NCBI GenBank assembly: GCA_021639365.1
Contig: JAJXHK010000001.1
Coordinates: 1-64,000 of the forward strand
Direction: 5' to 3'
DNA length: 64,000 bases
DNA from: Collinsella aerofaciens
Lineage (GTDB): Bacteria; Actinomycetota; Coriobacteriia; Coriobacteriales; Coriobacteriaceae
The notes below the pieces were generated by a model that did not search any database, was not told the DNA's origin, and saw only the letters and a program-made list of their open reading frames with translations. The translations under genes were made by a program, and so were the position numbers. The number at the start of each line of letters is the position of its first letter. The first letter of the stretch is position 1. Below are positions 26,753-34,938 of this stretch, in pieces.

Positions 26753-28015
26753 TTAAGGCAATCGCCGCAAGCGATTTTTCAGCCGATAAAACAGCGCCGT
26801 CGTCAACGTCAGCACCGCCAACATAGCTGCGAATACAATCGCCGGTGTCCATCGATCATATGCAACCCCGTACGCCAATTGGCCGATAGGTGTTGCGCAG
26901 GAAAGGACCATGTAAACGACCGAAAGCACTTTTCCGCAGAGCTCAGTCGGCGCTGCCCGCTGAACAAACGCGATGATTTCAACCGACGCAATGCTTGCCC
27001 ACACCATGACCCATGCCGAACCAACCGCAAACACGGTGAACACGCATGCATCTGCGCCGAACAGTTGCGCGACAATAATCGGTGCGACTCCAAAACAGAT
27101 CATCGCAACATATCGACATATGCCATTGAAAGAAAAGCGATGCGGCCAAATGCCGACCATGCCACTGCCGGCAAGACCACCCAAGCCCATAGCAACCTCA
27201 ACTATCCCAACGCAGGACGATTGCATGCCGAGATGCTTTGTAACAATAATGGGAGCGCCAATCGTTAGCCCAACCAACGCAAGGTTCAAAACGGCCGCAA
27301 GCAAAATCACAGCGACCAATGATGCGTTTTGCAACAGATACCGAATCGACTCCCGAAAATCGTTTCGGCATGTCGTACGAGTCGCGCCGTCTCCCATCGT
27401 TTCAGATGAGGCATTTTGCTTGAGTACGCCACCAAACAACAGAGCTGAAATCGCAAACGTTACCGACGCGATTGTGCAAAGAGCATCGATGCCAAAGCAC
27501 CCATAGACTGCCGTCCCGACCACAGGACCCAAGATATTGCTCACCATGGTCACCTGCGAAACCAATGCAGTGGCCCGCTCAACCTTCTCTTCACCCGCCA
27601 TGCGCACCGTCTCAATTTGGAGCATTGGCTTTAGCAGCGATTGAACGCCATATTGAACACAAAGTATCGCAACTACGACGACCGCAAGAGGCAATGAGTG
27701 CTTCATGGGGATAGACAGCAGTGATGCAGCCATCAGAGCAATGCCGAGGGCCACGAGGACCTCGCGATGTCTTCCCCTATCCGCCAAGATTCCGCCAACC
27801 GGAGTTGCAAGTACGCCGGGTATGAACGCTATCGCCACGACGACGCCATATAACGTTGACGATCCACTGCAATCGAACAAGTAAAGTGGATACGCAAAGC
27901 ACAGCGCCGACAGCATCGAATACGTGCACAGCTGTGCAACCAGAAGTTCCGCGAGCCTGATTGACCGCATTGTTTTTGATTTCAACGAGACGCCGACGTC
28001 TCTCAGCCCAGCCAT
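26753..28015 (-). CDS. MFS transporter
   Basis: The 420-residue protein has about 12 membrane helices, and the loop between helices 2 and 3 carries an MFS-like motif, PVGGILADRGRHREVL. It looks like the MFS group with MdfA/MefA-type drug exporters, but no substrate can be named. The start at 28015 is chosen because GGGGGGCGG lies just upstream and because a palindromic operator (28029-28049) sits immediately 5' of it; longer in-frame starts would place the operator inside the gene. It lies downstream of a TetR gene, with two matching operator sites between them. Confidence 0.88.
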   Translation of the reverse strand: MAGLRDVGVSLKSKTMRSIRLAELLVAQLCTYSMLSALCFAYPLYLFDCSGSSTLYGVVVAIAFIPGVLATPVGGILADRGRHREVLVALGIALMAASLLSIPMKHSLPLAVVVVAILCVQYGVQSLLKPMLQIETVRMAGEEKVERATALVSQVTMVSNILGPVVGTAVYGCFGIDALCTIASVTFAISALLFGGVLKQNASSETMGDGATRTTCRNDFRESIRYLLQNASLVAVILLAAVLNLALVGLTIGAPIIVTKHLGMQSSCVGIVEVAMGLGGLAGSGMVGIWPHRFSFNGICRYVAMICFGVAPIIVAQLFGADACVFTVFAVGSAWVMVWASIASVEIIAFVQRAAPTELCGKVLSVVYMVLSCATPIGQLAYGVAYDRWTPAIVFAAMLAVLTLTTALFYRLKNRLRRLP

Positions 28016-28028
28016 AAGTCCGCCCCCC

Positions 28029-28049
28029 ATACATACCGCTAGTATGTAT
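28029..28049 (-). promoter_or_regulatory. TetR operator site 1 before the MFS gene
   Basis: ATACATAC-CGCTA-GTATGTAT has perfect 8-bp arms. The central ATACCGNTNGTAT matches site 2, 65 bp away. It ends about 14 bp before the MFS start. Confidence 0.8.
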
Positions 28050-28097
28050 TTATCGACTTGAAAAGGGCAGCCGGAGCTGCCCTCACAAATCAATTAC

Positions 28098-28110
28098 ATA
28101 CCGTTGGTAT
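28098..28110 (-). promoter_or_regulatory. TetR operator site 2 behind the TetR gene
   Basis: ATACCGTTGGTAT shares the 13-bp consensus of site 1 and lies six bp after the TetR stop codon. Confidence 0.75.
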
Positions 28111-28115
28111 CTATA

Positions 28116-28778
28116 TTACCACCCGGCACGGTCCCATACGTCCCAAATCCGTGCCGTTGTCTGGAGCACTTCCTCACCCAAATCGAGTCCCACCGCGGCG
28201 GCCATCTGCGCCAAACATTGAGCGCGAGCGAGCATTCGATCCTTGGGCTCGAGCGGACGAAACAGTGGCAGCAGCCAAAGATTCGCCAACAACGATACGG
28301 CCTCCGCCGCTTCGCGCGGGCATTCGCACGCAATGGAGCCGTCGGCGATGCCCTCCTCGATCACTGGCAAGAGACAGCCATCGGCCGACTCGTCAAATGA
28401 GCCCTGATACTGCATCGCCAGTAGACGCGAGCTTTTTACCGGATCTGCTGCAGGACGCATACGTGCCCATAGCTCAATTTGCGGAACAACGGACTCGGGA
28501 GCGTAAAGCCTTTTTAGCTTTTGGGCGCCGGTCATATTACCGACGCCAAGCATCGAGCGACGGTGCTCAACAATCGGAGTCATCGCCCGATCAAACGCGG
28601 CGTTGAAAATCTCTTCTTTGCTCTTGAAGTGATGATAGACAGCGCCCTTGGTCATGCCATCGAGACGGTCAACGATATCTTGAATGCTCGTCCCCTCATA
28701 ACCCTGTGCACAGAATAGCTCCAGTGCCGCGTCGAGAATCTTCGCGACCGTCTCCTCGGGATATTTATTGCGACCCAT
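28116..28778 (-). CDS. TetR/AcrR family regulator of the MFS gene
   Basis: The 220-residue protein has a standard TetR DNA-binding domain (TSIQDIVDRLDGMTKGAVYHHF) and a helical ligand domain. It lies directly upstream of the MFS transporter on the same strand, 100 bp from its start, and the gap holds two copies of ATACCGNTNGTAT. The likely role is repression of the exporter, relieved by a drug or metabolite. The start at 28778 is chosen for the GGACGG element before it. Confidence 0.9.
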   Translation of the reverse strand: MGRNKYPEETVAKILDAALELFCAQGYEGTSIQDIVDRLDGMTKGAVYHHFKSKEEIFNAAFDRAMTPIVEHRRSMLGVGNMTGAQKLKRLYAPESVVPQIELWARMRPAADPVKSSRLLAMQYQGSFDESADGCLLPVIEEGIADGSIACECPREAAEAVSLLANLWLLPLFRPLEPKDRMLARAQCLAQMAAAVGLDLGEEVLQTTARIWDVWDRAGW

Positions 28779-28852
28779 AATCCGTCCATCCGCAACACAA
28801 GCCTTATGCCTCACTGCAGTATTTTAACGTTGCAGATGACAGACGGTCGATT

Positions 28853-29191
28853 CTACACCGCGGCGGGGCCGTGTTCGCCGGTGCGAATGCGGATGACTTC
28901 CTCGACCGGCTCGACCCAAATCTTGCCGTCTCCAACGGCACCGGTGCGGGCGGCATTGCAGATGATGTCGACAATGCCGTCAACGTGCTCATCGGCGCAG
29001 ATAAGGGTGAACTGCACCTTGGGGATCGTGTTGACGAGCAGCTCGTTGCCGCGCACGTATTCCTTCCAGCCATGCTGCGCGCCGCAGCCCTGCACCTGGT
29101 TGATGGTCATGCCGCGAACATCGGCAGCAAACAGCGCATCTTTGAGAACCTCAAGCTTCTCGGCACGAACGATCGCCGTAATCTTCTTCAT
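28853..29191 (-). CDS. PII nitrogen regulator (GlnK/GlnB family) without the T-loop Tyr51
   Basis: The 112-residue PII protein has the typical N-terminus MKKITAIVRAEKLEVLK, the T-loop (about 37-55) and TGAVGDGKIWVEPVEEVIRIRTGE, the C-terminal signature. It senses 2-oxoglutarate and ATP/ADP and, encoded with amt, usually gates the ammonium channel. In the T-loop, position 51 is Leu (NELLVN) where many PII proteins have the Tyr that is uridylylated or adenylylated, so covalent control at that site is not possible. It follows amt on the minus strand, with a long palindrome between the two genes. Confidence 0.92.
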   Translation of the reverse strand: MKKITAIVRAEKLEVLKDALFAADVRGMTINQVQGCGAQHGWKEYVRGNELLVNTIPKVQFTLICADEHVDGIVDIICNAARTGAVGDGKIWVEPVEEVIRIRTGEHGPAAV

Positions 29192-29299
29192 AATGAATTC
29201 CTCTCTTCAATAAAAGAAATGAATTGTCCTTCACATGGCACGGGTTTTCCAGGTGCCGCAAACCAACCTCAGAGATCAATAAGTTCAACTGACTGGTCT

Positions 29300-29406
29300 T
29301 AGCAGGTTTCCCAAGTGCCGCAGATTGCCGTGAAAGAGGAGCGAAGCGTACTTAAGTACGTGAGCGACGATTGAACGGCAAGGTGCGGTGCTTGGGGAAG
29401 CTGCTA
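29300..29406. repeat. Long imperfect palindrome between amt and the PII gene
   Basis: About 107 bp fold on the perfect centre CGTACTTAAGTACG (29347-29360). Outer arms TAGCAGGTTTCCCAAG and CTTGGGGAAGCTGCTA match with three mismatches, and the right arm overlaps the amt stop codon. A partial extra copy of the left arm lies at about 29238-29262. Confidence 0.8.
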
Positions 29407-30681
29407 ATCGAGTCCGGAGAAAGAAGGATAGGCGCTCTCGCCGTGCTGGCTCGCATCCAAGCCCAGCGCCTCGTCGGCCTCGTCCACGCGCAGGCTACCG
29501 TGGAACAGCGCCTTGACCACCGCGGCGATCACCAAGTCGAGCACCAGCACAATAACGACCGTCACCACAATGCCCAGAACCTGCGAGACAAGCAGCGACA
29601 CGTCGCCCGTGTAGAACAGGCCGCCCTTACCGGTCCACGAGAGCTCCGGCACGCAGAACAGGCCCGTGAGCACACCGCCCAAGATGCCGCCGATACCGTG
29701 GCAACCGAACGCGTCGAGCGCGTCGTCGTAGCCAAACTTGGCCTTGAGATGACTGATAGCCAAGTAGCAGACGGGCGAGACAATCAGGCCCATGACCAGC
29801 GCTGCCCACGGCTCGACAAAGCCCGCGCCCGGCGTGACCACCACAAGGCCCGCAACCAGACCGGTGCTGGCACCCACCAGCGTGGGGCGACCGGTGTGCA
29901 CGCGCTCGACGGCAAGCCACGAAACCATGCCCGCCGCGCTGGCCGTCACGGTGTTGAGGATGGCGAGTGCCGCCACGGCGTCGGCCTTAAACTCGCTGCC
30001 GCCGTTAAAGCCAAACCAGCCAAACCAAAGCAGGCCGGCGCCCAGCGCCACAAACGGCACGTTATGCGGACGATAGCTCACCATGCCAAAGCCGCGACGA
30101 CGGCCGAGCATTAAGCAGAGGATCAGGCCGGTAAGACCAGACGAAATGTGCACCACGTCGCCGCCAGCAAAGTCGAGTGCGCCAATGATGTCGCCGATAA
30201 AGGAGCCCTCGCCGCCCCAGACCATGTGGGCGAGCGGCGCATAGACCACGAGCAGCCAAATGCCCAGGAAGGCCGTCATAGCACCAAACTTAACGCGGCC
30301 TGCCAGGCTGCCCGTAACGATAGCGGCCGTAATCATGGCAAACGCCATCTGGAAGGCAATGTTGATGATCTGAGGGTAGACGGCACCGTCCGCAGCATTG
30401 CCCTCGGCAGCCTGCAGCACCTGGTTGAGCACCGGCAAGCACAGCAGCTGGTCAAGGCCTCCAATAAACGGACTCGAGCCGTCGCCGCCGTAGGCCAGCG
30501 ACCAGCCGGCAACAATCCACAGCACACCAACCAGGCCAATGGCGCCAAAGCACATAAGCATGGTGTTGATGACATTTTTGCGCCTAGACAGACCGCCATA
30601 GAAAAACGCCAGGCCCGGTGTCATTAAAAACACGAGCATGGTGCAGATGAGCATAAACGTTGTCGATCCCGTATCGTACAT
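29404..30681 (-). CDS. amt: Ammonium transporter Amt
   Basis: The 425-residue protein has eleven predicted membrane helices and the Amt signatures: MTPGLAFFYGGLSRRKNV near the N-terminus, DFAGGDVVHISSGLTGL with a pore His, and FGCHGIGGILGGVLTGLF with the second pore His. It conducts ammonium or ammonia into the cell. The start at 30681 is set by AAAGGGGGAGCG. It pairs with the downstream PII gene, the usual amt-glnK arrangement, with a 212-bp gap that contains a large palindrome. Confidence 0.96.
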   Translation of the reverse strand: MYDTGSTTFMLICTMLVFLMTPGLAFFYGGLSRRKNVINTMLMCFGAIGLVGVLWIVAGWSLAYGGDGSSPFIGGLDQLLCLPVLNQVLQAAEGNAADGAVYPQIINIAFQMAFAMITAAIVTGSLAGRVKFGAMTAFLGIWLLVVYAPLAHMVWGGEGSFIGDIIGALDFAGGDVVHISSGLTGLILCLMLGRRRGFGMVSYRPHNVPFVALGAGLLWFGWFGFNGGSEFKADAVAALAILNTVTASAAGMVSWLAVERVHTGRPTLVGASTGLVAGLVVVTPGAGFVEPWAALVMGLIVSPVCYLAISHLKAKFGYDDALDAFGCHGIGGILGGVLTGLFCVPELSWTGKGGLFYTGDVSLLVSQVLGIVVTVVIVLVLDLVIAAVVKALFHGSLRVDEADEALGLDASQHGESAYPSFSGLD

Positions 30682-30879
30682 TCGCTCCCCCTTTGTCGCA
30701 TGAACGTTGTCGGCGCTCATGATGCGGCCGAGGGGCAACTGGTGTAGACCAGATACGGCGTTGTTAAACGCTGCGTTGTCGAATGGAAACGGTGCCGCAA
30801 TCTTGGAAACGGCGCGGCAACGGGCGCGAAACGAACGAGAAACGTGCGAACGAGAAGGGCGCGCTTGGCCCCGCTCTGG

Positions 30880-31899
30880 CTAGCGACGGAACAGCTCGCG
30901 GGCTCGATCGCGGAGGTCGGTAGCTCGGATGACGCCCTCGTAACGGTTGATGCGCAGACGCGGGAAGGCGTTAAAGAAGCGTAGGTCGCGGCGGCTGAGT
31001 GACACGCTCGGCACCGGGCGGCTCATGCGCTTGCCGAAAAGGCGACGACCGAGCGACGGACGCGGCACGCTCGGCGCGGCATCGGCCACGCGGCGGGCAG
31101 CGAGCGCCAGGCCGCGAGCACCATCCGAGATAAACGTCGGCATCGAAGTCTTCTCGCGCAGGGCATCGAGCGCCGCGTCGCCCAGCTCGGCCAGCCAAGC
31201 GTTAACGGCGCGACCGCGGATATGCGTCTGCGCCACCGAGTCGATCGCCGAATCGGGAATACGTTCGAGCATAGAGTCGGAGGCGTCGGCAAGCGACTCA
31301 TTGATGCGGTCGGCAAGGTCGGCACGCACGCGCTCAAGCTGATCGGACAGGCGGCGCCAGCTGGCCAACGAGCACACCGCATCGACCATCATCGCGACCG
31401 CGACGATAAAGGCGGACAGCCGCACAATCAGCACCGGCAGATGGCCAAGCAGCCCCAGCAATGCAGGCTCCACTAAACGGCAAATACACAACGCACCCAA
31501 GCCAAACGCGCAGGCCCAGTACAGGCAGATGCGTCCGTGCAGGTTAAACGGCAGATGCGAGTAATCCCAAAACCGGGCACCCGTCGTTTTTTCCAACAGC
31601 ACGCCCACGCTATATTCGATCACGCTGCATACGAGCGCGGCAGCGACAAACTGGCTCGAGGCGTCTGGGATTCCACGCAGCAGCAACCAGCACGCGATGC
31701 CGCCCGCACCGTAGATGGGACAACACGGCCCTAGCAAAAAGCCGCTGTTGGCAAAGCGTCCGTGGTTGAGCATGGCGCAGACTGTCGACTCCCATACCCA
31801 GCCGCAAAAACCGTAGAAGGCAAACGAGAGTACCAGCGCCGAGAGCGGACAGGCGGCAAGCGTCGCGCCGTCAAATGCCATGTCGATCGCGGTTCCCAC
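30880..31899 (-). CDS. Putative ABC-transporter type IV (CmpB-like) membrane protein
   Basis: The 339-residue protein has four to five N-terminal membrane helices and the family pattern FYGFCGWVWESTVCAML, then FANSGFLLGPCCPIYGAGG. These match the ABC_trans_CmpB family, named from loose similarity and with no proven transport role. The C-terminal half (from about 185) is soluble and Arg/Ala-rich, with heptad-like stretches; this tail is longer than I expect in the family. The GTG start lies three bases after the upstream HD-gene stop, with AAAAGGAG overlapping that stop, so the two are co-transcribed. Confidence 0.8.
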   Translation of the reverse strand: MGTAIDMAFDGATLAACPLSALVLSFAFYGFCGWVWESTVCAMLNHGRFANSGFLLGPCCPIYGAGGIACWLLLRGIPDASSQFVAAALVCSVIEYSVGVLLEKTTGARFWDYSHLPFNLHGRICLYWACAFGLGALCICRLVEPALLGLLGHLPVLIVRLSAFIVAVAMMVDAVCSLASWRRLSDQLERVRADLADRINESLADASDSMLERIPDSAIDSVAQTHIRGRAVNAWLAELGDAALDALREKTSMPTFISDGARGLALAARRVADAAPSVPRPSLGRRLFGKRMSRPVPSVSLSRRDLRFFNAFPRLRINRYEGVIRATDLRDRARELFRR

Positions 31900-31902
31900 C
31901 GT

Positions 31903-32460
31903 CTACCCACTCCTCTTTTCGTTCGATTCTTTGCTCGAGCCGTCACTCGAGCCCTCGTTCAAATCGTTCGCACCGCCTTTGCGCGGCAGACGGCCGGCAA
32001 TCGTCTCGCGCAGTGCGCACCATTTATCCGCCAGGCACACAATCCATGCCTCACGACACGTCGGTGGCACCGGCACCAGCGGAAACATATGGCGCGCGAT
32101 GATATTCCGCTCGCGCGACGTCAGCTCAAAATCTTCCTCCGCACGCGCCAGGGCAAAAAACGGATGCCGAAATCCGTGCAGTCGATGGCTCGGGTCGGGG
32201 TCATGCCAATCGTAGAGAAAGTAATCGTGCAGCAGGGCCCCGCGCAGCAGCGAGGCGCGGTCGATCGAAATGCCAGCACGGCCCAAGCGCTCGGCAAAGG
32301 ACAGACTTGCCCGCGCTACCGAGGTCACATGCGTATAGACCGTCACATCGCCATGTTGGATAAACTCATGCGTCAGGCCCAAGCGGCCCGTCTGGGCAAG
32401 CTGACGGGCGGCATCGTCGACCTCGCGCGCGATTTTCTCGGCACGAACGGTATCGGACAT
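31903..32460 (-). CDS. HD-domain protein
   Basis: The 185-residue protein has an HD phosphohydrolase core: a His in YTHVTSVARASL, the HD pair in LLRGALLHDYFLYDWHD, and a later HMFPLV and CLADKWCAL segment. It resembles small stand-alone HD proteins (YfbR/YedJ-like) that often act on nucleotides or metabolite phosphates, but the substrate is not evident. The C-terminal 25 residues are Ser/Asn-rich. The start at 32460 is set by GGAGG. It is co-transcribed with the CmpB-like gene. Confidence 0.85.
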   Translation of the reverse strand: MSDTVRAEKIAREVDDAARQLAQTGRLGLTHEFIQHGDVTVYTHVTSVARASLSFAERLGRAGISIDRASLLRGALLHDYFLYDWHDPDPSHRLHGFRHPFFALARAEEDFELTSRERNIIARHMFPLVPVPPTCREAWIVCLADKWCALRETIAGRLPRKGGANDLNEGSSDGSSKESNEKRSG

Positions 32461-32688
32461 GCTGCCTCCTTCCAGCGGCTCACGGCGGCAAGCCACGGCC
32501 TGCACACATTGAATAAAATCATCATCGAATTTACCAGTATGGCATCGGACAAAACGTTTTGCCCCACCAGTTGGCGAATTACCGCGCCGCCGTCACATAT
32601 CAAACGCCAAAATGTGCGAGACTGTCTTGTGCAATTGTGCCGGCCGAGGGAGCGCCGGCGCTCGATTCGCATGGAGTAACCCACAACG

Positions 32689-34470
32689 ATGCTGCTTACG
32701 CAAACGACAACGCCCGAGGACGTCAAGGCTCTCGATCGCGCCGAGCTTCCGCTGCTCTGCGGCGAGATCCGCCACGCCATCCTCGAAAGCTCCGCCGCCG
32801 TCGGCGGGCACGTTGCCCCCAACCTGGGCGTCGTTGAGCTTACGGTCGCGCTCCATCGCGTGTTTAACTCCCCCACCGACAAAATTGTCTTTGACGTGTC
32901 ACACCAGACCTATGCCCACAAGGCGCTGACTGGGCGCGCGTACACTTATATCGACCCGGCACGCTACGGCGAGGCCTCTGGCTTTGCCAATCCCGACGAG
33001 TCCGAACACGACCTGTTCGCCATGGGCCACACCTCCACATCGGTGAGCCTGGGCTGCGGCTTGGCGCACGCTCGTGACCTGGCGGGCGATGCGTACAACG
33101 TCATCACCATCATTGGCGACGGTTCGCTTTCGGGCGGTCTGGCGTTTGAGGGCTTTAACAATGCCGCCGAGCTCGACAGCAACCTGATCATCATCGTCAA
33201 CGATAACGACCAGTCCATTGCCGAGAACCATGGCGGCCTGTATCGCAATCTGGCCGAGCTGCGCGCCAGCAACGGCACCTGTGAGCGCAACGTTTTCCGC
33301 GCGATGGGGCTCGACTACCGCTATCTGGACGCCGGTAACGATGTGTTGGCCCTAGTCGACGTGCTGCAGGAACTGCGCGATATCGATCATCCCATCGTGC
33401 TGCACGTCTCCACCGCGAAGGGCAAGGGCTTTGAGCCGGCCCAGAGCGACCCCGAGCGCTGGCATCATGTAGGTCCGTTTGACATGGCGACTGGGCGCAA
33501 GCTCTGCCCGGGCCATCCGAGCGAGCCTGCGCCGCGCACCTATGCCGACATTACGGGCGAGGCGCTCAGCGCCGCCATCGAGCACGATCCGCAGGTCGTG
33601 GGCATCACGGCTGCCACGCCCTACATCATGGGCTTTACGCCCGAGCTTCGCGCCGCGGCAGGCAAGCAGTTTGTCGACGTGGGCATTGCCGAGGAGCACG
33701 CCGTGACCTTTGCCACCGCGCTTGCGCGCTCGGGCGCCAAGCCAGTCTTTGGTGTGTACGGCACGTTTTTGCAGCGCGCCTACGACGAACTGTGGCACGA
33801 CCTGTGCCTCAACGACGCCCCCGCAACCATCCTGGTATTTGGCGCGTCGATCTTTGGCACCACATCCGAGACGCACCTCTCGTTCTTTGATATTTCCATG
33901 CTGGGCGGTCTTCCCAACATGCACTACTTGGCGCCGGCCTGCATGGAGGAATATCTGTCCATGCTGAGCTGGTCGCTCGATCACCGCGAGCATCCCGTGG
34001 CGATTCGCGTGCCGGGCATTGGCTTGGTAAGCCGCCCCGACTTGGCGCCTGCCGAGGACGCCGATTACGGCGCCGTTCGTTACAACGTGGTGCGCCAGGG
34101 TCGCGACGTGGCCGTGCTCGCGCTTGGCGATTTCTTTGAGCTGGGCGAGCGCGTGGCAAACCGCTTGGCTGCCGAGTACGGCATCGAGGCCACGCTCGTC
34201 AACCCTCGCTTTGCAACCGAGCTTGACCGCGAGTTCCTCGACAGCCTTGCCGCCGAGCATCGCATTGTCGTCACCCTCGAGGACGGCATCTTGGACGGCG
34301 GCTGGGGCGAGCGTGTCGCGTGCTACTTGGCCTGCACGCCCGTGCGCACGCGCACCTTCGGCATCGCCAAGGGCTTCCCCGACCGTTACGACCCCAACGA
34401 GCTGCTCGCTCAGAACGGCATGACGGTCGAGAACATGGCCGCCGAAGCCGTAAGGCTACTCAACGAGTAA
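32689..34470 (+). CDS. dxs: 1-deoxy-D-xylulose-5-phosphate synthase family enzyme
   Basis: The 593-residue thiamine-diphosphate enzyme has the DXS layout: DVSHQTYAHKALTGR, the ThDP motif IIGDGSLSGGLAFEGFNNA ending in IIVNDND, and the catalytic Glu in GIAEEHAVTFATALA in the second domain. DXS condenses pyruvate and glyceraldehyde-3-phosphate for the MEP isoprenoid pathway. Compared with housekeeping DXS (about 620-640 residues) it is short, and DVGHQ.YPHK and the SENVGALS-type loop are changed (DVSHQTYAHK, AENHGGLY). It may be the divergent short DXS type seen in some gut bacteria, or a related transketolase with another donor. A terminator follows it. Confidence 0.8.
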   Translation: MLLTQTTTPEDVKALDRAELPLLCGEIRHAILESSAAVGGHVAPNLGVVELTVALHRVFNSPTDKIVFDVSHQTYAHKALTGRAYTYIDPARYGEASGFANPDESEHDLFAMGHTSTSVSLGCGLAHARDLAGDAYNVITIIGDGSLSGGLAFEGFNNAAELDSNLIIIVNDNDQSIAENHGGLYRNLAELRASNGTCERNVFRAMGLDYRYLDAGNDVLALVDVLQELRDIDHPIVLHVSTAKGKGFEPAQSDPERWHHVGPFDMATGRKLCPGHPSEPAPRTYADITGEALSAAIEHDPQVVGITAATPYIMGFTPELRAAAGKQFVDVGIAEEHAVTFATALARSGAKPVFGVYGTFLQRAYDELWHDLCLNDAPATILVFGASIFGTTSETHLSFFDISMLGGLPNMHYLAPACMEEYLSMLSWSLDHREHPVAIRVPGIGLVSRPDLAPAEDADYGAVRYNVVRQGRDVAVLALGDFFELGERVANRLAAEYGIEATLVNPRFATELDREFLDSLAAEHRIVVTLEDGILDGGWGERVACYLACTPVRTRTFGIAKGFPDRYDPNELLAQNGMTVENMAAEAVRLLNE

Positions 34471-34471
34471 G

Positions 34472-34515
34472 AAAACCTCCGCAAGGGAAGCACCCCTGCG
34501 GAGGTTTTTATTTTC
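34472..34515 (+). terminator. Intrinsic terminator of dxs
   Basis: A perfect 12-bp stem AAAACCTCCGCA/TGCGGAGGTTTT is followed by a T-rich tract. Confidence 0.92.
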
Positions 34516-34527
34516 GCGGCGCGATTA

Positions 34528-34586
34528 TCTCAATCTGTAACATCTATGGCCCGAATTCCCGTCTAACTGTTACAGATCTAGACAAA
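34528..34586. repeat. AATCTGTAACA palindrome, unit 1
   Basis: TCTCAATCTGTAACA (34528-34542) is inverted as TGTTACAGATCTAGACAAA (34568-34586). Confidence 0.8.
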
Positions 34587-34604
34587 CCGTCTTTGCCCCT
34601 GACC

Positions 34605-34667
34605 TTTGTCTCAATCTGTAACAGATAGAGACCTTTTGCCCGTCCAGATGTTACAGATCGAGACAAA
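34605..34667. repeat. AATCTGTAACA palindrome, unit 2
   Basis: Left arm 34605-34623 and right arm 34649-34667 (TGTTACAGATCGAGACAAA) pair with one mismatch in 19. It lies in tandem with unit 1 in the 468-bp gap between dxs and the ABC importer. Confidence 0.85.
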
Positions 34668-34695
34668 ACAACGAGACCGGCCGCCGTACCAGCCC

Positions 34696-34734
34696 AAACC
34701 ACCACAAAGGTGCCTGTCCCCTTTGTGGTGGTTT
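34696..34734. repeat. Dispersed CCTGTCCC hairpin, copy e
   Basis: Perfect arms AAACCACCACAAAGG (34696-34710) and CCTTTGTGGTGGTTT (34720-34734) around TGCCTGTCC. Its sequence is nearly that of copy b at 7374. Confidence 0.85.
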
Positions 34735-34788
34735 TAGGTCACGCAAAACGCTATATCAGCTGTAACAATCGTCGTTTGCCCAGATAAA

Positions 34789-34823
34789 ACCTGCCAAAAT
34801 AAACCTGTCCCTATTTGGTAGGT
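34789..34823. repeat. Dispersed CCTGTCCC hairpin, copy f
   Basis: ACCTGCCAAAAT (34789-34800) pairs with ATTTGGTAGGT (34813-34823) around AAACCTGTCCCT. Confidence 0.8.
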
Positions 34824-34865
34824 AGAATAACCCATAAGGTAAGTATGTTTCTGAGTTATTTCGTG

Positions 34866-34895
34866 TTGACCCGTCTGAGCGCAATAGGGTATAAC
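34866..34895 (+). promoter_or_regulatory. Promoter of the amino-acid ABC operon
   Basis: TTGACC, an 18-base spacer, and TATAAC. It lies 44 bp upstream of the binding-protein start. Confidence 0.65.
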
Positions 34896-34938
34896 TCTAC
34901 TCAACCGCTAGGGATTTTATTGAGAAAGGTGTTCTACC

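Noticed and set aside
34471..34938. T-box or other known riboswitch before the amino-acid ABC operon
   Set aside because: The promoter is only 44 bp before the start codon, which leaves no room for a leader of that kind. The structures upstream are repeat palindromes.
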